Assembly: GCA_027620105.1 (NCBI GenBank)
Contig: JAQCIA010000051.1
Location: forward strand, 1 to 9,868
Reading direction: 5' to 3'
Length of the DNA: 9,868 bases
From: Verrucomicrobiota bacterium
GTDB taxonomy: Bacteria; Verrucomicrobiota; Kiritimatiellia; UBA8416; JAIOPI01
Position numbers and translations under genes: made by a program. The notes under the pieces are model-generated. The model did no database searches, was not told the DNA's origin, and worked only from the letters and a program-made list of their open reading frames with translations. Every line of letters starts with the position of its first letter. Position 1 is the stretch's first letter. This document shows positions 4,757-9,868 of this stretch, piece by piece.

Positions 4757-5715
4757 ACATCTGTCCGATTGCCTACATCCCTTGCGGCGATGTTCGCTAT
4801 TCGCGCGAGGGGCTGCGGATCTTGGATCCCAGGCTGACGCGCTTGCAGGACTTTCCACACGACGCGGCCCAGCAACGGCGCGAGGCGCTGTTGCGGACAG
4901 GTCGGATGTCCATTGCCGGTGTGCATCCGAAATTGAGCACCGTCCTCGACGTGGACGAGGGCTTGTTCTGCCTTGTTGATCAGGGCGGGCGGTTCATCAT
5001 CAAACCGCAGCATTCGGATTGGCCGCAGTTACCGGAAAACGAAGGGCTGACGATGCGCCTGGCCTCCGTCGCGGGGTTGGACGTTCCCGTAAGTGGGCTG
5101 GTGCGCTGCCGCGACGGCTCGTGGAGTTACTTCGTCAAGCGCTTTGACCGGCTGGGGCGCGGTCTCAAGAAAGCACTGGAAGATTTTGCGCAGCTTGCCG
5201 GAGCGACGCGCGACACCAAGTACGACTCGAGCATGGAACGCGTGGCCAAGCTGATCGAGCAGCACTGCACGTTTCCGATGGTCGAGAAGGAACGGCTGTT
5301 CCGTCTGGCGTTGTTCAGCTTTCTGGTTGGGAACGAAGATCTGCACCTCAAGAACTTTTCGGTGATCACGAATGGACCGAAGGTGCTGCTCTCGCCGGCC
5401 TACGACCTGCTGTCCTCGACGGTCGCATTTCTCGCGATGGGAAAGGCCGCGGACGCAATCGAAGAACTGGCATTGCCGCTGGCCGGCAAGAAACGCAATC
5501 TGACGCGCACGGATTGGGTTGATTACTTCGGCGCCGAACGGCTGCGGTTGACCCCCAAAATTATTGACAAGGTTCTCGCCGAACTGGCCGGGGCCATCCC
5601 GCGCTGGCGCGAGTTGATCGAAATCAGCTTTCTGTCGGAACGTGGGAAAACCCTTTATCAAGACTTGCTCACCGAACGTGCCGGGCGGATGGGTTGGCCG
5701 TCTAAGGCGGGTTGA
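4753..5715 (+). CDS. hipT: HipT-like Ser/Thr kinase toxin (HipA core)
   Basis: A 320-residue HipA-family kinase lacking the N-terminal subdomain. The N-terminus (MNICPIAYIPCGDVRYSREG) is the start seen in standalone HipT-type kinases. The Gly-rich loop is MSIAGVHPKLS at residues 52-62, FIIKPQ gives the ATP Lys84, and FVKRFDR lies at 127-133. The catalytic segment GNEDLHLKNFSV has Asp196, and SPAYDLLSS supplies the metal-binding Asp218. E. coli HipT phosphorylates tryptophanyl-tRNA synthetase and starves cells of charged tRNA; the target here is not deducible. In E. coli HipT the loop carries two autophosphorylated serines (S-I-S); here it is S53-I-A55, so only one remains. The GTG start overlaps the hipS stop by 4 nt. 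All kinase residues are present, so it looks active. Confidence 0.85.
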   Translation: MNICPIAYIPCGDVRYSREGLRILDPRLTRLQDFPHDAAQQRREALLRTGRMSIAGVHPKLSTVLDVDEGLFCLVDQGGRFIIKPQHSDWPQLPENEGLTMRLASVAGLDVPVSGLVRCRDGSWSYFVKRFDRLGRGLKKALEDFAQLAGATRDTKYDSSMERVAKLIEQHCTFPMVEKERLFRLALFSFLVGNEDLHLKNFSVITNGPKVLLSPAYDLLSSTVAFLAMGKAADAIEELALPLAGKKRNLTRTDWVDYFGAERLRLTPKIIDKVLAELAGAIPRWRELIEISFLSERGKTLYQDLLTERAGRMGWPSKAG

Positions 5716-5729
5716 CGCCCGCAACCCCA

Positions 5730-5746
5730 CGGGAGGGGTGGCCGCT
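5730..5746 (+). repeat. Recurrent GC-rich intergenic motif, copy B
   Basis: CGGGAGGGGTGGCCGCT, in the gap between convergent hipT and vapC. It differs at two positions from copy C at 6643-6659. Confidence 0.5.
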
Positions 5747-5789
5747 CGTGTCGCGCCGTAGCGGTCTCGCGTAGGCGGATGGCCGCCCT

Positions 5790-5805
5790 TGGGCCGCGTG
5801 GCCCA
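5790..5805. terminator. GC-rich hairpin between convergent hipT and vapC
   Basis: TGGGCC (5790-5795) and GGCCCA (5800-5805) form a perfect 6-bp stem with a GCGT tetraloop. Its place between two converging genes suits a bidirectional terminator. There is no T-tract on either side, so the call is weak. Confidence 0.3.
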
Positions 5806-5826
5806 TGTATCCGGTTTGAAAAGGCT

Positions 5827-6282
5827 CTAACCCCCATCGGGCGAAGGTCCGATCACGCGCATTTTCAGGATGGCGGCAGCGGTTTGCAGGCGGTGATCCG
5901 TGGTGGCGATCGCGGTGCAATGCAGAAGCGCGGCTGTGGCGAGATGCAGGCCGTCCAGCGTTCGCAGGGCTGTTATGGGGCGCGTTCGGTGGCAGGCGGC
6001 GGCGATATCGGCGGCCCGCGTGATGACGTCAGCGCCGACCGGACATAGATGGACGCGGCCCGTGGTCACGTCACGGCGGAAGGCTTTGATCAACTTGCCC
6101 GCGCCACCGGCAACCAGATCGCCGCGGGCCTCTTTCTGGAAAAAGGCAAAAGCCAGTTCCGCTTCGATCAGCGCGCTTGCGGTCAGCGGTTCGCCCGCGT
6201 TGATGGCCAGGTCCTGCCAGATACTGGAATCGCTTTCGGCGGTGTAGAGCTTGAGCACGCAGGACGTATCCCAGTAGATCAC
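5827..6282 (-). CDS. vapC: VapC-type PIN-domain ribonuclease toxin
   Basis: A 151-residue PIN-domain protein. PIN toxins are metal-dependent RNases that cleave tRNA or rRNA. The four acidic positions are visible: Asp5 in MIYWDTSCVLKLY, Glu40/Glu42 in ALIEAELAFA, Asp110 in LRTLDGLHLATA and Asp129 in AIATTDHRLQTAA. Length is slightly above the usual 130-140. The start is GTG at 6282, overlapping the antitoxin stop as GTGA, so translation is probably coupled. The stop is TAG. It converges with hipT, with about 110 bp between. All catalytic residues are intact, so it should be functional. Confidence 0.9.
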   Translation of the reverse strand: MIYWDTSCVLKLYTAESDSSIWQDLAINAGEPLTASALIEAELAFAFFQKEARGDLVAGGAGKLIKAFRRDVTTGRVHLCPVGADVITRAADIAAACHRTRPITALRTLDGLHLATAALLHCTAIATTDHRLQTAAAILKMRVIGPSPDGG

Positions 6283-6527
6283 GTCCGTTCGTCCCGAAGC
6301 GCATCCATGATGGCCTGGCCGGAATCGCGCTTGCCAACGGAATACTTCTCCCTGATTTCACGCAATTGACGCGCCCACGTCCGATGACCGGATGAGGTCT
6401 GCATGGGGATCGGGCACAGTCTGGCGCGTGGCCGGCCACGCACGGTGATGACGGTTTCCTCCCCGCGTGCGGCGCGTTCCACCAGCGCGCTGAGCGTGGC
6501 CTTGCTTTCTCTGAGGCTTTTGATCAT
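6279..6527 (-). CDS. vapB: Phd/YefM-type antitoxin of the VapC module
   Basis: An 82-residue protein beginning MIKSLRESKATLSALVERAA, then RGEETVITVRGRPRARLCPI, the Phd/YefM N-terminal DNA-binding fold. A charged C-terminal half (RTWARQLREIREKYSVGKRD to ALRDERT) would form the toxin-binding helix. Such proteins repress their own operon and block the PIN active site. The ATG at 6527 is chosen because the domain starts there. The longer frame reaching 6626 has no family-like residues and would run through the promoter. No Shine-Dalgarno sequence is present; the -10 box ends 6 nt upstream, so the message is predicted to be leaderless. The stop overlaps the vapC GTG. Confidence 0.85.
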   Translation of the reverse strand: MIKSLRESKATLSALVERAARGEETVITVRGRPRARLCPIPMQTSSGHRTWARQLREIREKYSVGKRDSGQAIMDALRDERT

Positions 6528-6549
6528 GTGACCAATGTAGTTACATGAT
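6523..6549. promoter_or_regulatory. Nested palindromes at the antitoxin-vapC promoter (putative operator)
   Basis: The outer arms ATCATGT (6523-6529) and ACATGAT (6543-6549) are perfect inverted repeats that take in the start codon. Nested inside, ATGTA (6535-6539) and TACAT (6542-6546) overlap the -10 box. Binding here would block both transcription start and, in a leaderless message, the start codon region. Confidence 0.5.
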
Positions 6550-6562
6550 AATGGATTGGCAA
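6534..6562 (-). promoter_or_regulatory. Promoter of the Phd antitoxin-vapC operon
   Basis: Minus strand: -35 TTGCCA (6557-6562, five of six consensus), a 17-bp spacer and -10 TACATT (6534-6539, four of six). The predicted +1 is the A of the ATG at 6527. Confidence 0.6.
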
Positions 6563-6642
6563 GGGGGAATTTGTCGGGGATTGGATGTCGTCCCCGACGC
6601 CGTACGAATTCCGGGTAATGGGCCACGTTGAAACTGGGTTGA

Positions 6643-6659
6643 CGGGAGGGGCGGCCGCC
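6643..6659 (+). repeat. Recurrent GC-rich intergenic motif, copy C
   Basis: CGGGAGGGGCGGCCGCC, between rlmN and the Phd-VapC module. GGTTGAC also precedes both this copy and copy B at different distances. Confidence 0.5.
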
Positions 6660-6742
6660 TGACCGCCCATGGGTCGCAGCACCGCACGCACGGCGCCTGC
6701 GGGCTCACCGAGTTCGAGAAAATGAAAAAATGAACCCCGATT

Positions 6743-7849
6743 TCAAGGCAGCCCACTGCCGTGGCCGCGGGCGGTGGATGTGGCAGACAGGGCTGTATCC
6801 CTGCGGCCGAGTTGTCCGCAGGCGGCCATGATGCTGCGACCGCGCGGGTGACGGCGTTTCACAAACAGACCGGCCGCGCTGAGCCAGCCACAAAACGCAT
6901 CCACCTGTTCGCGCGTCGGCGTGGTGAAGGGCACGCTGCTGCCACCGTTGTATGGTATGACGTTGATGCGCACGCGCAGACCATCCAGATAGCTCGCCAA
7001 TTCCCGGGCATGTGTTTCGGAATCGTTGACCCCTGCCAGCAGCACGTACTCCACGAGGATGACACCGCTCTTGCCCAATGGATAGTCGCGCAGTGCTTCC
7101 TTCAGGCGGGCCAGTGGATAGCGCACATTGATCGGCATGAGTTTGGTGCGCAACTGGTCGTTGGCGGCATGAATCGAGACCGCCAGGCGCAGGTTGGGAA
7201 AGTCGTGCGTGGCCAGCTGGCGGATGCCGTCCACGTGTCCAGCGGTGGATACGGTGATGCTGCGGCAGGCAATGTTCAAACCGCGCTGATCCCGCAGGAC
7301 GTGCAGGGCCTGAATCACGGCGGGCAGGTTGTCCATCGGTTCGCCCATGCCCATGAATACGATATTATCCACGGGGCGATTCAGGAGGAAGCGGGCGGCG
7401 TAGACCTGCCAGACAATTTCCTCGGGCGTGAGGTTGCGCAGGATGCCCATTTCGCCGGTGATGCAGAAGCGGCAGCCCATGCGACAGCCAACCTGCGAGG
7501 AGACGCAGAGCGTCAGGCGCTGCTTGTCGGGGATGAGCACGGATTCAATGACGTGCGCATCCGGCAGGCGCGTGCTGAATTTCAGCACGCCCGCAGCTTC
7601 GTGACGCGCGGCGATTTCGCAGCGGGGGAAATGGATTTGCGTGGCGAGGGCGGTGGCTAGTGCCGGGGCCGCCGCGAACGCGGGCAGGTCTGCAAAGGTG
7701 GTCGTGCCCGTGCGAAAGACGTGGCGATAGGCGGCGATGGCCGCTTCCGGGCCGCCACCGTGGCGCGCGCGCACGGCGGCTTCAAATTCGGAACAGGTCA
7801 TGGAGAGGATTGCGAGCGTCTCCATTGACGTTGCGGGTGTGTCTGGCAT
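6743..7849 (-). CDS. rlmN: RlmN-family radical SAM RNA methyltransferase
   Basis: RlmN adds a C2 methyl group to A2503 of 23S rRNA and A37 of some tRNAs. The radical SAM motif is GCRMGCRFC, with Cys122, Cys126 and Cys129 binding the 4Fe-4S cluster. Cys115 in LCVSSQVGC and Cys344 in MAACGQL match the two further conserved cysteines of the E. coli enzyme (118 and 355), the second being the methyl-carrying one. Other landmarks are RNLTPEEIVWQVY, FMGMGEPMDNL and VSTAGHVDGI. The 368-residue length is normal. The ATG at 7849 has AGGAA 9 nt upstream; internal ATGs at codons 9 and 17 are alternatives. The C-terminal 20 residues are unremarkable. Cfr-type C8 methylation is possible in principle, but the overall pattern reads as RlmN. 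Confidence 0.93.
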   Translation of the reverse strand: MPDTPATSMETLAILSMTCSEFEAAVRARHGGGPEAAIAAYRHVFRTGTTTFADLPAFAAAPALATALATQIHFPRCEIAARHEAAGVLKFSTRLPDAHVIESVLIPDKQRLTLCVSSQVGCRMGCRFCITGEMGILRNLTPEEIVWQVYAARFLLNRPVDNIVFMGMGEPMDNLPAVIQALHVLRDQRGLNIACRSITVSTAGHVDGIRQLATHDFPNLRLAVSIHAANDQLRTKLMPINVRYPLARLKEALRDYPLGKSGVILVEYVLLAGVNDSETHARELASYLDGLRVRINVIPYNGGSSVPFTTPTREQVDAFCGWLSAAGLFVKRRHPRGRSIMAACGQLGRRDTALSATSTARGHGSGLP

Positions 7850-7936
7850 GTGCCGAAATTCCTACGGTTCGCGACCCCTCGCCGCGGCGGTTCGGAATTG
7901 CGATCCGCGTGGCGACTACCTGTCGTGACGTTTAGA

Positions 7937-8050
7937 TTATCGCGATTCGCGCTTCTGCCGCAACTGTTCCATGTGTTGCGGTGATTCGGCGTCGTCGGTG
8001 GGATCGAGACGCAAGGCTTCGTCGACAAGGGTAGGTGCGGGTGCGATCAT
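7937..8050 (-). CDS. Possible small or remnant ORF, unknown function
   Basis: A 37-residue reading frame beginning MIAPAPTLVDEALRLDPTDD and ending QHMEQLRQKRESR lies between rfbC and rlmN on their strand. Its residue mix looks like real protein (an amphipathic helix, EALRLDPTD, recalls TPR-repeat ends). The frame stays open upstream through FSAVVAYCVRQSFKRG into the rfbC region. No good ribosome-binding site is present; AGGGG sits too close to the ATG. It may be the 3' remnant of a larger gene lost beside the rfb operon. No function is proposed. Confidence 0.25.
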   Translation of the reverse strand: MIAPAPTLVDEALRLDPTDDAESPQHMEQLRQKRESR

Positions 8051-8111
8051 GCCCCTTTTGAATGATTGCCGCACGCAGTAGGCTACGACAGCGCTGAATC
8101 CCTGCTTCGGA

Positions 8112-8669
8112 TCAGGCGCGGTATTGGGGCAGGTCTTCGGGGGGGATGTCGCGGAGGCGGCGCAGGGCTTTGTCTCTATCGCTAACTGTTGGGTCTTTGA
8201 GTACCCAGTCGATCCCGATATCCGGGTCCGACCAGAGCAGACCGCGGTCATCGGCGGGCACGTAGTATTCCGTGCATTTGTACATGACATCCGCTTTTTC
8301 GCTGAGCACGCTGAAGCCGTGGGCGAAACCTGGCGGGACGTAGAGCTGGGCGCGGTTCTGGTCGGAGAGGGTCTGGCCGACCCAACGTCCAAAGGTGGGG
8401 GATCCCACGCGCATATCCACGGCCACATCAAAGATCGTCCCCCAGATGACGGAGACGAGCTTGCCCTGCGGGCGCCGCAACTGGTAGTGCAGCCCGCGCA
8501 GGATACCGGCGCGGGAGTGCGAATAGTTGTCCTGTACAAAGGGGCCGGGAATGCCGCAGGCGGCGTAGCGCTCCTGGCTGAAGGTCTCCATGAAAAAACC
8601 GCGCGAATCCTGGAACACCTTGGGCGTGATCAGGAGGACTTCCGGTATATCTGTGGGATCGCACTGCAT
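8112..8669 (-). CDS. rfbC: dTDP-4-dehydrorhamnose 3,5-epimerase
   Basis: RmlC/RfbC epimerises C3 and C5 of dTDP-4-keto-6-deoxyglucose, the third step of dTDP-L-rhamnose synthesis for cell-surface polysaccharide. The protein shows TDIPEVLLITPKVFQDSRGF at the N-terminus, GILRGLHYQ with the catalytic His61, GTIFDVAVDMR, and YVPPGFAHGFSVLSE with the following Tyr130 of VMYKCTEYY. At 185 residues it fits the family. The ATG at 8669 is preferred because it gives the standard start. The GTG at 8708 would add 13 residues read out of the rfbB coding region and overlap it. It lies 11 nt after the rfbB stop, in the same operon. Confidence 0.94.
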   Translation of the reverse strand: MQCDPTDIPEVLLITPKVFQDSRGFFMETFSQERYAACGIPGPFVQDNYSHSRAGILRGLHYQLRRPQGKLVSVIWGTIFDVAVDMRVGSPTFGRWVGQTLSDQNRAQLYVPPGFAHGFSVLSEKADVMYKCTEYYVPADDRGLLWSDPDIGIDWVLKDPTVSDRDKALRRLRDIPPEDLPQYRA

Positions 8670-8680
8670 GGGGCGTTTGG

Positions 8681-9736
8681 TCAGGTGCCGTACTGCTCCT
8701 TGATCCACTTCTGATAGTCACCACTGCGCACGGCCTGGATCCAGGCTGAGTTGTCCAGGTACCAGCGGATGGTTTTGCGGATGCCGGTTGCAAACGACTC
8801 TGCGGGTTGCCAGCCGAGTTCCTGCTCGATCTTGCCGCAGTCGATGGCGTAGCGCCGGTCGTGACCCGGCCGGTCCTTGACGTAGGTGATCAGTTCGCGG
8901 CGGCGCTTACCGCCGGGCAGTGCGGGCGCCATTTCATCCAGTAGATCGCAAATCGCATGGACCACGGCCAGGTTCTGCATTTCGTTGCGACCGCCGACGT
9001 TGTAAGTCTCGCCGCGCTTGCCCCGCTGCATGATGGCCCAGACGGCGGTGCAGTGATCGCGCACGAAGAGCCAGTCGCGCACGTTCAGGCCATCGCCGTA
9101 GACGGGCAGGGCCTTGCCCTCGAGCGCGTTCAGGATCATCAGGGGAATCAGTTTTTCGGGAAATTGGAACGGGCCGTAGTTGTTCGAACAGTTTGAGACG
9201 GTGACGGGCAGTCCGTAGGTGTGGTGATAGGCGCGCACCAGATGATCCGACGAGGCCTTGGAGGCGGAGTAGGGACTGTTGGGCTGGTAGGGCGTCGTCT
9301 CCACGAAGAATCCCGTATCGCCGAGACTACCGAAGACTTCATCCGTGCTGACGTGGTGAAAGAGGCTGATGCGCTGCTGGCGCTCGCGAGCAAGCTGCAG
9401 CAGGTTGTAGGTGCCGATGATGTTCGTCTGGATGAAATCATCGGGCCGGGTGATGGAGCGATCCACATGCGATTCGGCGGCAAAATGACAAATGGCGTCC
9501 ACCGCGTGCGTATCGAGGATGCGCGCGACGCCTTCGCGATTGCGGATGTCTTCCTTGACGAAGGTGTAGCGCTTCGGCAGGCGTTCCTCCAAGTCGCGCA
9601 GGCTGAGAGGGTTGCCCGCGTAGGTGAGGGCATCCAGGTTGATGATGCGTCCGCGGAAATCGGATTCTTCCAACAGGTAGCGGATGAAATTGGCCCCAAT
9701 GAAGCCGCACCCGCCCGTAACCAACAAGTTCTGCAT
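8681..9736 (-). CDS. rfbB: dTDP-glucose 4,6-dehydratase
   Basis: RmlB/RfbB converts dTDP-glucose to dTDP-4-keto-6-deoxyglucose, the second step toward dTDP-L-rhamnose. It is an extended short-chain dehydrogenase: the NAD-binding loop GGCGFIGAN at residues 8-16, the catalytic triad region STDEVFG (Thr131, Asp132, Glu133), and YSASK with Tyr156 and Lys160. NNYGPFQFPEKLIPL and DGLNVRDWLFVRDH are further family landmarks. The 351-residue length is typical. The ATG at 9736 gives the canonical MQNLLVTGG start and has AAGGGG 7 nt upstream; the longer frame to 9784 covers the promoter -10 region and is rejected. rfbA and rfbD are not in the window. The product feeds rfbC immediately downstream. Confidence 0.96.
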   Translation of the reverse strand: MQNLLVTGGCGFIGANFIRYLLEESDFRGRIINLDALTYAGNPLSLRDLEERLPKRYTFVKEDIRNREGVARILDTHAVDAICHFAAESHVDRSITRPDDFIQTNIIGTYNLLQLARERQQRISLFHHVSTDEVFGSLGDTGFFVETTPYQPNSPYSASKASSDHLVRAYHHTYGLPVTVSNCSNNYGPFQFPEKLIPLMILNALEGKALPVYGDGLNVRDWLFVRDHCTAVWAIMQRGKRGETYNVGGRNEMQNLAVVHAICDLLDEMAPALPGGKRRRELITYVKDRPGHDRRYAIDCGKIEQELGWQPAESFATGIRKTIRWYLDNSAWIQAVRSGDYQKWIKEQYGT

Positions 9737-9769
9737 GACCAAACCCCTTCGCCATATCCGGCGGGCACA

Positions 9770-9798
9770 CTCATACCCATTCACTTGCCGACGGTCAA
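9770..9798 (-). promoter_or_regulatory. rfbB-rfbC promoter
   Basis: Minus strand: -35 TTGACC (9793-9798, five of six), a 17-bp spacer and -10 TATGAG (9770-9775, four of six). It gives a leader of about 28 nt before the rfbB ATG, with room for the observed ribosome-binding site. Nothing else recognisable lies between 9799 and the window end. Confidence 0.5.
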
Positions 9799-9868
9799 GG
9801 CGCGGTGCGGTGGGGGCCGAGGTCGGTCAATCCGTGGTGTGAGGCGTGTGGCGTTGCCTGGCCGCGCA

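Noticed and set aside
4421..5715. A single hipA broken by a frameshift
   Set aside because: The second protein has a complete HipT-type N-terminus and a GTG start in a 4-nt overlap, which is a normal operon junction. It is kept as a minor alternative only.
6761..7660. 299-residue plus-strand open frame
   Set aside because: It lies opposite rlmN, whose motifs and catalytic cysteines are all intact. It is an antisense shadow.
8124..8714. 196-residue plus-strand open frame
   Set aside because: It is antisense to rfbC, which is a complete and recognisable gene.
9737..9784. Extended rfbB start adding 16 residues
   Set aside because: The extra residues overlap the promoter -10 and are not family-like. 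The ATG at 9736 has a good ribosome-binding site and the standard Rossmann start.
1..9868. CRISPR array or tRNA/rRNA gene
   Set aside because: No regularly spaced repeat-spacer pattern was found. No tRNA cloverleaf or rRNA-like segment was recognised by eye on either strand.

Overview
This window is GC-rich bacterial DNA from a Gram-negative-type genome. Housekeeping genes (gcvT, rlmN, rfbB/rfbC) frame a stretch of toxin-antitoxin modules and mobile-element debris. The RHS and RAYT remnants and intergenic palindromes would suit a PVC-superphylum (Verrucomicrobiota/Kiritimatiellota-like) or deltaproteobacterial chromosome. That placement is a guess: no phylogenetic marker here settles it.

Left end (1-1335) is a gene graveyard. 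A MORN/YwqK-like fragment and an RHS (YD-repeat) fragment each run into the same 37-bp repeat. They are followed by a decayed REP-associated tyrosine transposase (RAYT) element with imperfect terminal inverted repeats, an internal deletion and three in-frame amber codons.

Centre-left (1349-3446, minus strand) is one apparent transcription unit: an AbrB/MazE-type antitoxin, a Doc/Fic toxin and gcvT. Antitoxin and toxin overlap by 4 bp, and the Doc stop lies 8 nt before the gcvT GTG. The Doc protein has Asp where the Fic motif needs its catalytic His. Its C-terminal tail is encoded by a 187-bp imperfect palindrome that looks inserted in frame. The promoter is near-consensus and sits so close to the ATG that the mRNA should be leaderless.

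Centre (3447-5715, plus strand): a gene-poor stretch of about 0.7 kb holds an integron attC-like site. It leads into an AT-rich regulatory region with three copies of a palindromic operator. These precede a three-gene hip module, read as HipBST: HipB (XRE repressor), HipS (equivalent of the HipA N-terminal subdomain) and HipT (kinase core).

Centre-right (5827-6562, minus strand) is a third module: a Phd-type antitoxin plus a VapC PIN nuclease, again with a leaderless-type promoter inside nested palindromes. Right part (6743-9868, minus strand): rlmN (23S rRNA/tRNA A2503/A37 methyltransferase), a doubtful small ORF, then rfbC and rfbB (dTDP-L-rhamnose synthesis) behind a recognisable sigma70-type promoter.

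Together, three antitoxin-first modules with 4-nt overlaps sit between core genes. A GC-rich motif (CGGGAGGGGCGGCCGCC-like) recurs near each module. All function calls come from reading motifs by eye; no searches were run.
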